A stretch of 64,000 nucleotides of DNA from Variovorax paradoxus. Lineage in GTDB: Bacteria; Pseudomonadota; Gammaproteobacteria; Burkholderiales; Burkholderiaceae_C. A program made the translations under genes and the position numbers. Numbering within the stretch: the first letter of the stretch is position 1; each line of letters opens with the position of its first letter. Of the stretch, positions 34,527 through 43,519 are shown piece by piece. The notes under the pieces were generated by a model. That model was not told where the DNA came from, did no database searches, and saw only the letters and a list, made by a program, of their open reading frames with translations. Where the stretch lies: assembly GCF_022009635.1 (NCBI RefSeq), contig NZ_CP091716.1, forward strand, positions 5,415,501 to 5,479,500, written 5' to 3'.

Positions 34527-35312
34527 ATGAAGATAGCTACGTGGAACGTCAACTCCCTCACCGCGCGCCTGCAGCACGTGCTCGACTGGCTCATCGCCAA
34601 CCCGGTCGACGTGCTGTGCCTGCAGGAACTGAAGATGACCGACGACAAGTTCCCGCTCGAGGTGCTCAAGTCGGCCGGCTATGAAGCGGCGGTGTTCGGC
34701 CAGAAAACCTACAACGGCGTCGCCATCCTGAGCCTCTCGCCAATGCGCGACGTGGTGAAGAACATCGGCGGCTTCACCGACGACCAGTCGCGCGTGATCG
34801 CGGCCACGGTGGACACGCCCTCGGGTCCGCTGCGCGTGGTCAACGGCTACTTCGTGAACGGCCAGGCGCCGGGCAGCGACAAGTTCGAATACAAGATGAA
34901 GTGGCTCGATGCGCTGCGCGACTGGCTGCGCCAGGAGATGGCGGCCAACCCGAACCTCGTGCTCTTGGGCGACTTCAACATCACGCCGGAAGACCGCGAC
35001 AGCTTCGACCCGGTGGGCCTGAAGGAAACCATCCACCACACGACCGAGGAGCGCAACCATTTCAAGGCGCTGCTCGACCTGGGCCTGACGGACAGCTTCC
35101 GCATGTTCGAGCAGCCCGAGAAGAGCTTCTCGTGGTGGGACTACCGCATGCTGGGCTACCAGAAAAACCGCGGCCTGCGCATCGACCACATCCTGGTAAG
35201 CGAACCGCTGGTGCCGCGCGTCAAAGGCTGCGTGGTCGACCGCGTGCCGCGCAAATGGGAAAAGCCGAGCGACCATGCGCCCGTGGTGCTGGACCTCGAC
35301 CAGGGCGCCTGA
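34527..35312 (+). CDS. xthA: Exodeoxyribonuclease III
   Basis: A 261-residue exonuclease/AP endonuclease of the EEP fold: MKIATWNVNSLTARL, CLQELKMTDDKFP (metal Glu), GDFNITPEDRD, RNHFKALLDLGLTDSFR, and RIDHILVS...PSDHAPVVLDL with the catalytic Asp-His. It removes abasic sites and 3' blocking groups in base-excision repair. ATG 34527 gives the exact conserved N-terminus. The 137-bp gap before it has no notable signal. Confidence 0.95.
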   Translation: MKIATWNVNSLTARLQHVLDWLIANPVDVLCLQELKMTDDKFPLEVLKSAGYEAAVFGQKTYNGVAILSLSPMRDVVKNIGGFTDDQSRVIAATVDTPSGPLRVVNGYFVNGQAPGSDKFEYKMKWLDALRDWLRQEMAANPNLVLLGDFNITPEDRDSFDPVGLKETIHHTTEERNHFKALLDLGLTDSFRMFEQPEKSFSWWDYRMLGYQKNRGLRIDHILVSEPLVPRVKGCVVDRVPRKWEKPSDHAPVVLDLDQGA

Positions 35313-35316
35313 TCCG

Positions 35317-35868
35317 ATGAACGCACGCGCGGGAATCGAAGCAGGCGTGGCGGGCCGCGCCTGCCGCTTTTTGGCCATCGCTGCGGCGGCCTTCGCGCTG
35401 GCGTCGTGCTCGCTGTTCAAGCCGGCCGACAAGGCCGAGGAAGGTGACAAGGGCACCGCGACGGCGCCCGCCGAAGAGCCCGCGCCCGGCAGCCGCGACG
35501 TGCCCACGGTGCGGCTCATCACCGCGCAGACGCCCGCCGTGCGGGCCTACCGCAAGATCGGCGCGCAGCACATCTACAAGGCTTACGCCAATCGCATCTA
35601 CAAGGGAAAGATCCCGCCGCTGGTCTATGCCGTGGTGGTGGTCGAGACCGACATCGATGCGAGCGGCAAGGTGGTCAACGTGACCTTCAGCCGCACGCCG
35701 AGCCATGCGCCGGAAGTGGCGCCGATGATCGCGGAGCTGATCAAGGCGACGTCGCCGCTGCCCAACCCGGGCAAGCTGGGCGGCCACACCTATGTCGACA
35801 CCTGGCTCTGGGACAAGAGCGGCAAGTTCCAGATCGATTCGCTGACGCTCGGCCAGCGCAGCAGATAA
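35317..35868 (+). CDS. Lipoprotein with TonB-C-like domain
   Basis: A 183-residue protein with a lipoprotein signal peptide; lipobox LASC at about residues 27-30. An Ala/Glu/Pro-rich linker leads to a C-terminal domain (YAVVVVETDIDASGKVVNVTFSR, APMIAELIKATSPLPNPGKL) resembling the TonB/energy-transducer C-terminal fold. It probably sits in the outer or inner membrane facing the periplasm. The start is 4 bp after xthA. The precise role is unknown. Confidence 0.72.
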   Translation: MNARAGIEAGVAGRACRFLAIAAAAFALASCSLFKPADKAEEGDKGTATAPAEEPAPGSRDVPTVRLITAQTPAVRAYRKIGAQHIYKAYANRIYKGKIPPLVYAVVVVETDIDASGKVVNVTFSRTPSHAPEVAPMIAELIKATSPLPNPGKLGGHTYVDTWLWDKSGKFQIDSLTLGQRSR

Positions 35869-35893
35869 GCAGCCAGCGAACCGCGGGCCAAGA

Positions 35894-35915
35894 AAAAGGC
35901 CCGTGAGGGCCTTTT
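35894..35915. terminator. Bidirectional terminator between lipoprotein and ntrC genes
   Basis: AAAAGGCCC, loop GTGA, GGGCCTTTT. T-runs exist in both orientations, so it can end transcripts of the lipoprotein gene (plus) and ntrC (minus). Confidence 0.85.
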
Positions 35916-37450
35916 CATTCGATGCCGAGTTCCTGGATCTTCCGGGTGATGGTGTTGCGCCCGATGCCCAGCTTCTGAGCGGCCTCGATGCGCCGTCCGC
36001 GCGTGTTGGCCAGCGCGGTGAGGATGAGCCTGGACTCGAAGCGGCGCGAGAGCACGTCCCACACGTCGGTGCGGCCGGCGGCCAGCAGGGCCTGTGCCTC
36101 GACCTCGAGGCCGCTTTCCCAACTGCTGACCAGCGCCGAGCTTTCGGCGGCTTCGGAGTGAACGGGGGCGACGGCGGGAGCGTCGCCAGTGGTCACCGAC
36201 AGCGGCGGCGCGAGCGGGCTTGCGGTCGCCACGGCGTTGGGCGCTGCTTCCGCTGAGTGAACCTCGGCGGCTGCCGTGCCCACAGCCATCACTTCCGGCG
36301 GCAGGTCCTTCGCCTCGATCAACTGGGCCGGCGCCATCACCGTCAGCCAGTGGCAGATGTTCTCGAGCTGACGCACGTTGCCAGGGAAGCTGAACGCGGC
36401 GAGCTTGGTCAGCGCCGCGTCGGAAATGCGCTTGGGCTCCACGCCGAGCTGGCGCGCGCTCATCTGCAGGAAGTGACGCGTGAGCGCGGGCACGTCTTCG
36501 CCGCGTTCGCGCAGCGCCGGCAGGCGCAGGCGGATCACGTTGAGGCGGTGGAACAAGTCTTCGCGGAAGCCGCCGAGCTTGACGCGCTGCTCCAGGTCCT
36601 GGTGGGTCGCCGCGATGACGCGCACGTTGGCCTTGACCGAGTTGTGGCCGCCCACGCGGTAGAAATGACCGTCGCTCAGCACGCGCAGCAGCCGCGTCTG
36701 CAGGTCGAAGGGCATGTCGCCGATTTCGTCGAGGAACAGCGTGCCGCCCTCGGCCTGCTCGAAGCGGCCGCGGCGCATGGTCTGCGCGCCGGTGAAGGCG
36801 CCGCGCTCATGGCCGAAGAGTTCGCTCTCGAGCAGGTCCTTGGGAATGGCGGCGGTGTTGATGGCCACGAAGGGACCGTTGGCGCGCGGCGAGTGCTTGT
36901 GCAGCGCGCGCGCCACCAGTTCCTTGCCCGAACCCGATTCGCCGGTGATGAGCACCGTGACGTTGCTCTGCGACAGCCGGCCGATGGCGCGGAACACGTC
37001 CTGCATGGCGGGTGCCTGGCCGAGCATCTCGGGCGCGGCGACCATGCGTTCCTCGGCCACTTCCTCGCGCTGGCTTTCGTCGACGGCGCGGCGGATGAGT
37101 TCGACCGCGCGAGGCAGGTCGAAGGGCTTGGGCAGGTATTCGAAGGCGCCGCCCTGGAAGGCCGAGACGGCGCTGTCGAGGTCGGAGAACGCCGTCATGA
37201 TGATGACGGGCAGGCCCGGGTGCTTGGCCTTGATCTTGTCGAGCAGGTCGAGCCCGGAGCCGCCGGGCATGCGGATGTCGCTCACCAGGACCTGGGGGCC
37301 CTGCTGTTCGTCGTCGGCGGCCTGCTCGAGTGCCGCGAGCACCTCGCGCGTGTTGGTGAAACTGCGCGTGGGCAGGTCTTCGCGCAGCAGAGCCTTCTCG
37401 AGCACGAAGCGAATCGATTGGTCGTCATCAACTATCCAGATCGGCTTCAT
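35915..37450 (-). CDS. ntrC: Nitrogen regulator NtrC (sigma-54 activator)
   Basis: A 511-residue protein: receiver with Asp54-type acceptor ([12 protein letters not shown]) and Lys in [12 protein letters not shown]+ domain with Walker A GESGSGKE, sigma-54 contact loop GAFTGAQ and Walker [14 protein letters not shown]; an Ala/Pro-rich linker; and a Fis-type helix-turn-helix at the end ([19 protein letters not shown]). It activates nitrogen-limitation genes such as glnA, whose promoter at 40700 carries matching sites. It lies 27 bp downstream of ntrB. Confidence 0.96.
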   Translation of the reverse strand: MKPIWIVDDDQSIRFVLEKALLREDLPTRSFTNTREVLAALEQAADDEQQGPQVLVSDIRMPGGSGLDLLDKIKAKHPGLPVIIMTAFSDLDSAVSAFQGGAFEYLPKPFDLPRAVELIRRAVDESQREEVAEERMVAAPEMLGQAPAMQDVFRAIGRLSQSNVTVLITGESGSGKELVARALHKHSPRANGPFVAINTAAIPKDLLESELFGHERGAFTGAQTMRRGRFEQAEGGTLFLDEIGDMPFDLQTRLLRVLSDGHFYRVGGHNSVKANVRVIAATHQDLEQRVKLGGFREDLFHRLNVIRLRLPALRERGEDVPALTRHFLQMSARQLGVEPKRISDAALTKLAAFSFPGNVRQLENICHWLTVMAPAQLIEAKDLPPEVMAVGTAAAEVHSAEAAPNAVATASPLAPPLSVTTGDAPAVAPVHSEAAESSALVSSWESGLEVEAQALLAAGRTDVWDVLSRRFESRLILTALANTRGRRIEAAQKLGIGRNTITRKIQELGIE

Positions 37451-37477
37451 GCATCTCCTCTGTTGCCGGTGGCTGCG

Positions 37478-38557
37478 CTAGGGCAGCGGTATCAATATCT
37501 TGAAATCGGTTCGGCCCGGGACGCTGTCGCACTCGATCACGCCGTGATGCTGTTGCACAAAAGTTTGTGCGAGCGTCAATCCCAGCCCTGTCCCGCCTTC
37601 CCTGCCCGATACGAGCGGATAGAAGATGCGGTCCTTGATCGTGTCCGGCACACCCGGTCCATTGTCGATGACATGCAATTCCAGTGCCAGTCGATACCAC
37701 TGCTTGTTGAAGATCACCTGGCGGGCCACGCGGGTCTTGAAAGTGATCTGCGCATCGCCCGCCGCGCGGCGCTCCGCCAGGGCCTGCGCGGCGTTGTGGA
37801 CGATGTTGAGCGTGGCCTGGATGAGCTGCTCGCGGTCGCCGCGGAATTCGGGAATGGAGACGTCGAAGTCGCGCTCGATGTGCAGGTCGCGCGGGAACTC
37901 CGCGAGGATGACGGAGCGCACGCGCTCGCACACCTCGTGGATGTTGACGTCGCCCACCACGTGCGGGCGGCGGTGCGGCGCCAGCAGGCGGTCGACCAGC
38001 GTCTGCAGCCGGTCGGCCTCGTGGATGATGACTTGGGTGTATTCGATGAGGTCGCGCGACTCGACCTCCATCTGCAGCAGCTGCGCCGCGCCGCGGATGC
38101 CGCCCAGCGGGTTCTTGATCTCGTGCGCGAGGTTGCGGATGAGTTCCTTGTTGGCCTGCGCCTGGTCGATCAGGCGCTCTTCGCGGTCCTGCCGCACCTG
38201 CTGCTCGAGCGGCGACATCTCGATGATGAGTTCGCCCTTCTTCTCGCCCTGCGCCAGCGTGACCTGAACGGGCATGAGCTCGTGGTTGACGCGGCGCAAA
38301 AAGGCTTCGTAGCGCAGCGTGGCGAAGTCGTTGCTGCTCGCGCCGTCGATGGCGGTGCGCAGCACCTGCGGCTCATGAAAGCACGCGCCGAACTGCGAGC
38401 CTTCGAGCGTGCGGCGCGATGTGCCGAGTGCGTCTTCGAGGCCTGCGTTGGCGAACAGCACGGAGCCGTTGCTGTTGACCACCGCGATGAGGGTGGACAG
38501 CAGGTCGAAGGACTGGAAGCGCGGATTGGCGCCGGTCGCCTTCTTCCCGAATGCCAT
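37478..38557 (-). CDS. ntrB: Nitrogen-regulation histidine kinase NtrB
   Basis: A 359-residue soluble kinase: N-terminal PAS domain (LSTLIAVVNSNGSVLFANAG), dimerisation/phosphotransfer His in NLAHEIKNPLGGIRGAAQLL, N box NIVHNAAQALAE, G boxes DNGPGVPD and GREGGTGLGLTLAQ. It phosphorylates NtrC under nitrogen limitation and is a target of PII. No membrane segment, as expected. Confidence 0.96.
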   Translation of the reverse strand: MAFGKKATGANPRFQSFDLLSTLIAVVNSNGSVLFANAGLEDALGTSRRTLEGSQFGACFHEPQVLRTAIDGASSNDFATLRYEAFLRRVNHELMPVQVTLAQGEKKGELIIEMSPLEQQVRQDREERLIDQAQANKELIRNLAHEIKNPLGGIRGAAQLLQMEVESRDLIEYTQVIIHEADRLQTLVDRLLAPHRRPHVVGDVNIHEVCERVRSVILAEFPRDLHIERDFDVSIPEFRGDREQLIQATLNIVHNAAQALAERRAAGDAQITFKTRVARQVIFNKQWYRLALELHVIDNGPGVPDTIKDRIFYPLVSGREGGTGLGLTLAQTFVQQHHGVIECDSVPGRTDFKILIPLP

Positions 38558-38585
38558 AGAGGTTCTTGCTTGCTCTTGCTACTGG

Positions 38586-39095
38586 TTATTGCTGCCGGGG
38601 CGGCAGCCGGTTGATTTCGCGGCGGATGCCTGCGATGTCGCTCTCGTTGCGCGCGATCTCGGCCTTCATGTCGGCCACGCGGTCGAGGTACTTCTGGTAG
38701 TTGCGGCCTTCGCTGCCCTGCTTCTCGGGCTCGCCGTTGTTGTAGTCCTTCAGCAGCTCGGCCTGGCGGGCCTCGGCCTTCTTGAGCTCCGATTCGAGCA
38801 CCGAGCGGGCCTCGCCGTCGCGGGCGCGCTGGTCGACGCCTTCGACGCGCGGGCTGCCGGCCGGCGCGCGCGCCGCCGAGGAAGAGCCCGACGACGATGC
38901 CGACCCGCCGCCCGAAGCCTTGGTGCCCTGCACGACGGTGACGTTGCCGCCTTCGAGCACCTTGCAGCCCTTTTGCTGGGCGATGGTCGCGTTGTTGGTG
39001 TATTCGTTGCCGCAGCGCCAGACGCGTTCCTGCGCAACCGCCGGCAACGCGATCAGGAGTGAACCGGCCAGGAAAAAGAGGGAAGCTGTCTTCAT
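38586..39095 (-). CDS. Exported DUF4124-like protein with coiled coil
   Basis: A 169-residue protein: signal peptide (LLIALPAVAQ), then a DUF4124-like start (RVWRCGNEYTNN...GCKVLEGG, two Cys likely disulfide-bonded), a Ser/Gly linker, and a charged helical/coiled-coil part (RSVLESELKKAEARQAELLK, YLDRVADMKAEIARNESDI). Homologues are often found between ntrB and glnA in this family of bacteria, to my recollection. Periplasmic; function unknown. Confidence 0.78.
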   Translation of the reverse strand: MKTASLFFLAGSLLIALPAVAQERVWRCGNEYTNNATIAQQKGCKVLEGGNVTVVQGTKASGGGSASSSGSSSAARAPAGSPRVEGVDQRARDGEARSVLESELKKAEARQAELLKDYNNGEPEKQGSEGRNYQKYLDRVADMKAEIARNESDIAGIRREINRLPPRQQ

Positions 39096-39174
39096 GTGTA
39101 TCGGTGGAGGCGCGACAAAGGCGCATTTTCATGCAATTCGACGCCCCCGGAGCCCTGATGTTCCGCCCCAAGGA

Positions 39175-39200
39175 AAAAGGACGGCCGAGGCCGTCCTTTT
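39175..39200. terminator. Terminator downstream of glnA
   Basis: A near-perfect 12-bp stem, AAAAGGACGGCC / GGCCGTCCTTTT, with flanking A/T runs in both directions. It lies 36 bp past the glnA stop. Confidence 0.85.
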
Positions 39201-39235
39201 GACTTACATGCCTGTCAGGGCTGTTTTCTCGTCGA

Positions 39236-40651
39236 TCAGAGCGAGTAGTACATGTCGAACTCGACGGGGTGCGTCGCCATGCGGAAGCGCGTGACTTCCT
39301 GCATCTTCAGTTCGATGTACGCATCGATGTACGCGTCGGTGAACACGCCGCCCTTGGTCAGGAACGCACGGTCCTTGTCCAGGTATTCCAGGGCCTGGTC
39401 GAGGCTGTGGCAGACGGTGGGGATCAGCGCGTCTTCTTCCGGCGGCAGGTGGTACAGGTCCTTGCTGGCGGCTTCGCCCGGATGGATCTTGTTTTCCACG
39501 CCGTCCAGGCCGGCCATCAGCAGCGCGGCGAAGCCCAGGTACGGGTTCATCAGCGGATCGGGGAAGCGCGCTTCGACGCGGCGGCCCTTCGGGTTGGCCA
39601 CGAACGGGATGCGGATCGAGGCCGAGCGGTTCTTGGCCGAGTAGGCCAGCTTCACCGGGGCTTCGAAGCCGGGCACCAGGCGCTTGTAGCTGTTGGTGCC
39701 GGGGTTCGTGATGGCGTTCAGGGCACGGGCGTGCTTGATGATGCCGCCGATGTAGTGCAGCGCGAAGTCCGACAGGCCTGCATAGCCGTCGCCGGCGAAC
39801 AGGTTCTTGCCGTCCTTCCAGACCGACTGGTGCACGTGCATGCCGGAGCCGTTGTCGCCGACGATGGGCTTGGGCATGAAGGTGGCGGTCTTGCCGTAGG
39901 CGTGGGCCACGTTGTGGATCACGTACTTCTGCAGTTGGACCCAGTCGGCGCGCTGGACCAGCGTGCTGAACTTGGTGCCGAGTTCCATCTGGCCGGCGTT
40001 GGCCACTTCATGGTGATGCACTTCGACCGGGATGCCGAGCGATTCGAGCACCAGGCACATTTCCGAGCGCATGTCCTGAAAGCTGTCGACCGGGGGAACC
40101 GGGAAGTAGCCGCCCTTGACCGCGGGACGGTGGCCGGTGTTGCCGTGCTCGTATTCCTTGTCGGTGTTCCACGAGGCTTCTTCGGATTCGATCTTCACGA
40201 AGCAGCCCGACATGTCGTTCTTCCAGCGAACGCCGTCGAACACGAAGAATTCGGGTTCCGGACCGAAGAAGGCGGTGTCGCCCAGGCCCGAGGCCTTCAT
40301 GTAGGCTTCCGCGCGCTTGGCGAGCGAACGCGGGTCGCGCTCGTAGGCCTTGCCGTCTGCCGGGTCGATCACGTCGCAGGTCAGGATCAGCGTCGTTTCT
40401 TCGAAGAAGGGGTCGATGTTGGCGGTGTTCGGGTCGGGCATGAGCTGCATGTCCGAGGCTTCGATTCCCTTCCAACCAGCGATGGACGAGCCGTCGAACG
40501 CGTGGCCCGAGGTGAATTTGTCTTCATCGAAGTGCGACACAGGCACGGTCACGTGCTGCTCTTTGCCCCGGGTATCGGTGAAGCGGAAGTCGACGAACTT
40601 GACCTCGTTTTCCTTGACGAGCTTGAGTACATCGGCGACGGTCTTTGCCAT
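39236..40651 (-). CDS. glnA: Glutamine synthetase type I
   Basis: A 471-residue GSI-beta enzyme: [57 protein letters not shown]/metal region [29 protein letters not shown], and an adenylylation loop with Tyr in [10 protein letters not shown]. It condenses glutamate and ammonia. It is expressed from a sigma-54 promoter at 40700-40714 with NtrC sites upstream. The ribosome site AGGAG is before ATG 40651. Confidence 0.98.
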   Translation of the reverse strand: MAKTVADVLKLVKENEVKFVDFRFTDTRGKEQHVTVPVSHFDEDKFTSGHAFDGSSIAGWKGIEASDMQLMPDPNTANIDPFFEETTLILTCDVIDPADGKAYERDPRSLAKRAEAYMKASGLGDTAFFGPEPEFFVFDGVRWKNDMSGCFVKIESEEASWNTDKEYEHGNTGHRPAVKGGYFPVPPVDSFQDMRSEMCLVLESLGIPVEVHHHEVANAGQMELGTKFSTLVQRADWVQLQKYVIHNVAHAYGKTATFMPKPIVGDNGSGMHVHQSVWKDGKNLFAGDGYAGLSDFALHYIGGIIKHARALNAITNPGTNSYKRLVPGFEAPVKLAYSAKNRSASIRIPFVANPKGRRVEARFPDPLMNPYLGFAALLMAGLDGVENKIHPGEAASKDLYHLPPEEDALIPTVCHSLDQALEYLDKDRAFLTKGGVFTDAYIDAYIELKMQEVTRFRMATHPVEFDMYYSL

Positions 40652-40699
40652 CAGTTTCTCCTGAGTTGGATGGTGGTTAGGAATACAGGGACGAGGGAT

Positions 40700-40714
40700 G
40701 CAGTTTCTGTGCCA
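40700..40714 (-). promoter_or_regulatory. Sigma-54 promoter of glnA
   Basis: On the minus strand TGGCACAGAAACTGC: the -24 TGGCAC is exact, and the -12 element is CTGC in place of TTGC, keeping the essential GG and GC with correct spacing. It lies 49 bp upstream of the glnA start. Confidence 0.75.
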
Positions 40715-40773
40715 TTGTCACCTCACTGGATGAGGCCTTGTTCACCAAAGCGAACCACAAATGGCCCAAGAAA

Positions 40774-40817
40774 TTCACCAAATTGGTGCCAATCGAATTA
40801 ACGCACCAATTCGGGGC
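40774..40817. promoter_or_regulatory. NtrC-binding sites upstream of glnA
   Basis: A strong dyad CACCA-AAT-TGGTG (40776-40788) matches the NtrC consensus core. A weaker GCACC-N5-GGGGC lies at 40803-40817, centred ~28 bp away, and a further CACCA half-site is at 40743-40747. This arrangement is typical of NtrC enhancers ~90-120 bp from a sigma-54 start. The distal site overlaps the 3' end of the next gene. Confidence 0.72.
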
Positions 40818-41598
40818 CAAGCTGGGCATCAAAGGTGTGCAGGCCCTCGATAAGCTGGGCATAGGCGGCGTCGAGCCGGCCGGGATCGCCCTTGACGCCA
40901 AGCTCGATGTGGCGCCCGTACTGGGGGTGATCGACGCTGGGCAGGCTGAACACCTTGATGCCGGCGTGCGTGTCTTCGATGGCCTGCATCAGCGGTGTCA
41001 GGGTGGCTTCCATGGCACCGAAAACGATCACCGACTTCTCGGCGACGGCATTGCGGGTGAACAGGTCGGCATAGCGGCCGTCGAGCACGGATTCGATCAT
41101 CGGCCAGGCCATGACCGGGAAGCCGGGCACGAAATGCACGTCGCCGACGCTGAAGCCGGGGATCTTGTTGTACGGGTTGAGGATGAGCGCGGCGCCCTGC
41201 GGGAACACGCCCATGTTGAGCCGGTGCACGTTGTCGGCGCGGTCGGGCTCGTAGGGCAGGCCCTGCTCGCGCGCGGTGTCCTGCATGCGCTCGCGGATCA
41301 GCAGCTCGGCTTGGGGGTGCAGCGCCAGCGGCACGCGCAGGGCCTTGGCGGCGCACTGGCGGGTGTGGTCGTCCGGCGTGGCGCCGATGCCGCCGGTCGA
41401 GAAGACGATGTCGCCCGAAGCGAAGGCCCGCTCGAGCGCGGCGGTGATGCGCGCGGGCTCGTCGCCCACGTACTCGGCCCAGCTGAGCTGCAGGCCGCGC
41501 GCGGCAAGCAGCTCGATGACCTTGGCCATGTGCTTGTCGGCCCGCTTGCCGGAGAGGATCTCGTCGCCGACGACGATGAGACCGAATGCGCGTGTCAT
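40798..41598 (-). CDS. CinA/MoCF-type molybdopterin-binding domain protein
   Basis: A 266-residue protein with the MoCF_biosynth/CinA N-terminal fold: GLIVVGDEILSGKRADKHM, FSTGGIGATPDDHTRQCAAK, LNPYNKIPGFSVGDVHFVPG. It lacks the C-terminal deamidase domain of full CinA and resembles the YfaY/CinA-like stand-alone pyrophosphatases. ATG 41598 overlaps the stop of the upstream membrane-protein gene (ATGA). Confidence 0.85.
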   Translation of the reverse strand: MTRAFGLIVVGDEILSGKRADKHMAKVIELLAARGLQLSWAEYVGDEPARITAALERAFASGDIVFSTGGIGATPDDHTRQCAAKALRVPLALHPQAELLIRERMQDTAREQGLPYEPDRADNVHRLNMGVFPQGAALILNPYNKIPGFSVGDVHFVPGFPVMAWPMIESVLDGRYADLFTRNAVAEKSVIVFGAMEATLTPLMQAIEDTHAGIKVFSLPSVDHPQYGRHIELGVKGDPGRLDAAYAQLIEGLHTFDAQLGPELVR

Positions 41599-42485
41599 GG
41601 TGAACCCCATTGAGAAAGAGCGGCCTTGTTGGCTTCCGCGACCTCGAGGGCCGGGGTTCCGCCGACGCCCGATGCCGCCGCGGCCACCGCGCGCTGGGCG
41701 CGCAGCTGCGCGAGCGCGTCGAGGCAGTAGTGCGCGAACCAGAGCGCCGAAAAGGCAAAGACCAGTGTGTAGATCCAGATGGCGATCGGCACCAGCACGA
41801 AGAAAGCGGCGGCGAACAGCAGGCCCGAGGCCCAGACGATGCTCGGCGCCGCGCCCAGGTAGCCGCACAGCACGCCGACGCACAGCAAGGGCAGCCGGTG
41901 CGTGCGCAGCAGGGTGGCGCGCTCCTCGGGGCTGGCGTGCTCGGCCAGCGCGTCGAAGCTCATCACGCGGTAGGTGAGCCAGCCCCAGATGAGGGGCGGC
42001 AAGATCAGCACGAGCGGAGGAATGAGCCACAGCGGCATCGACACCACCAGCGCGACCAGCGCCAGGATGGTGACGCCGAGCGAGCGGGCCACGCTGCCGA
42101 AGAAAGAAGCGCCCTTCTTCTGCTCCAGCGAGGGAAAGCGGCGATCGCCCACCAGCCGGGTGAGCGCCGGGGCCATGAAGCCGGCCACGATGAGCAGCGA
42201 AAGCACCACGATCAGCGGCGTGGCGGCGAACACCACGACCAGCGGCGCCAGCATGGCAGTGACATCACCCGAGAAAAGCCGGCCGATCCAGGCCCAGAAG
42301 CTGGCCAGCAGCGGCCACGCATCGAGCGCGCCGCGCGTCCAGGCCACGGCCGCTTCCCAGTAGAAATACCCGAGCCCCGCGGCGAGCAGCACCATCAGCC
42401 CCAGGGGCAGCAGCGACAGCACGATCACGCGCGGCAGCAGGCAATACGCGACCGCGCGCCAGAAGGAGTCGAGGAGCAGGCGCAT
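41595..42485 (-). CDS. EI24/CysZ-family membrane protein
   Basis: A 296-residue integral membrane protein with about five to six hydrophobic segments. The EI24/CysZ pattern is visible (LLLDSFWRAVAYCLLPRVIVL near the start, PLLCVGVLCGYLGAAPSIVW later). CysZ relatives transport sulfate, but this branch in Burkholderiales is functionally uncharacterised. It overlaps the following CinA-like gene by 4 bp. Confidence 0.8.
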   Translation of the reverse strand: MRLLLDSFWRAVAYCLLPRVIVLSLLPLGLMVLLAAGLGYFYWEAAVAWTRGALDAWPLLASFWAWIGRLFSGDVTAMLAPLVVVFAATPLIVVLSLLIVAGFMAPALTRLVGDRRFPSLEQKKGASFFGSVARSLGVTILALVALVVSMPLWLIPPLVLILPPLIWGWLTYRVMSFDALAEHASPEERATLLRTHRLPLLCVGVLCGYLGAAPSIVWASGLLFAAAFFVLVPIAIWIYTLVFAFSALWFAHYCLDALAQLRAQRAVAAAASGVGGTPALEVAEANKAALSQWGSP

Positions 42486-42535
42486 GAGGCAGCGAGGATA
42501 ACGCCTCGGACGACGCCGTCAGGGGCCGGTGACCC

Positions 42536-43510
42536 TCAACCGCGCCCGACCATTCGCTTCAGGCCGAGCCACTGCTGCGCCCAGAAACCGCGGCCGTAGT
42601 CGCGCACGCGGCCGTCGGCGCCGGGCTCCACCTGGTCGCGGATGCCGGTGGGGTCGTAGCGGTTCTCGAAGTTGGCGGTGCCGAACATCATGTCCCACCA
42701 CGGCAGCAGCACGCCGAAGTTGTGGCCGCCGAGCGTGCTCTTGCCGTTCGATTCGTGACCCAGCCCGATGCTGTGGTGCAGCCGGTGAAAGCGCGGGCTG
42801 ATCCACAGCCGCTCGCCGATGGCGCCGAAGCTCAGCCGCAGGTTGGCGTGCTGCAGGCTCTCGCTGAGCTGGGTGAAGGCCACGAAGGCGATGAACTGGC
42901 CCGGCGCCACGCCGATCAGCTGCGCCACGATGACGATGAGCGTGTCGTGGACGATGTCGTCGAGCAGGTGGTTGCGGTCGTCGCTCCACATCGTCATCTG
43001 GCGCTGCGAGTGGTGCAGCGAATGCAGGCCCCACCACCAGTTCAGCTGGTGCTGGCCGCGGTGGATCCAGTAGCCGACGAAGTCGAGCACCACGAGGTAG
43101 ATCGCAAAGGCGATCACCGGCACGTCGGTCACGCCCGGCCAGACCTCGTCGAGGTGGAAGGTGCCCCACCCCGCCGTGCGCAGGCTGCCCATGGCGTCGT
43201 CGAAGAAGGGCTGCAGCGTGAAGAAGATGGCCAGCCGGAACAGGCCGAGCCGGTGGATCAGCGTGTAGAGCACGTCGATGCGGATGGCATGGCGGTCGAC
43301 CACGGGCTCCACCGAACGCCAGCGCTGCAGCGGCCCGATGATGGCGATCAGCACCAGCACCTGGATGACGCCGACCAGCAGCCAGCCGGTGGCGTCGAAG
43401 GCGTCCTCCGTCCAGCCGCCGAGGCCGACGGCGAACACCAGCGGCTGCACCACGGCCTCGAAGAACCAGCCTTGGAGGGAGGAAAAAGCGTCAGTCAGCC
43501 AATCGATCAC
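42536..43510 (-). CDS. Sterol-desaturase / fatty-acid-hydroxylase family membrane oxygenase
   Basis: A 324-residue membrane di-iron enzyme with about four to five hydrophobic helices and the His clusters of the superfamily: WIHRGQHQLNWWWGLHSLHH and FHRLHHSIGLGHES. It hydroxylates or desaturates a lipid substrate with O2. In bacteria such enzymes act on hopanoids, carotenoids or ornithine/fatty lipids; nothing nearby identifies the substrate. The gene is followed by polysaccharide-deacetylase and propeller genes on the same strand in a possible envelope-linked run. Confidence 0.88.
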   Translation of the reverse strand: MIDWLTDAFSSLQGWFFEAVVQPLVFAVGLGGWTEDAFDATGWLLVGVIQVLVLIAIIGPLQRWRSVEPVVDRHAIRIDVLYTLIHRLGLFRLAIFFTLQPFFDDAMGSLRTAGWGTFHLDEVWPGVTDVPVIAFAIYLVVLDFVGYWIHRGQHQLNWWWGLHSLHHSQRQMTMWSDDRNHLLDDIVHDTLIVIVAQLIGVAPGQFIAFVAFTQLSESLQHANLRLSFGAIGERLWISPRFHRLHHSIGLGHESNGKSTLGGHNFGVLLPWWDMMFGTANFENRYDPTGIRDQVEPGADGRVRDYGRGFWAQQWLGLKRMVGRG

Positions 43511-43519
43511 GGCACGAAC

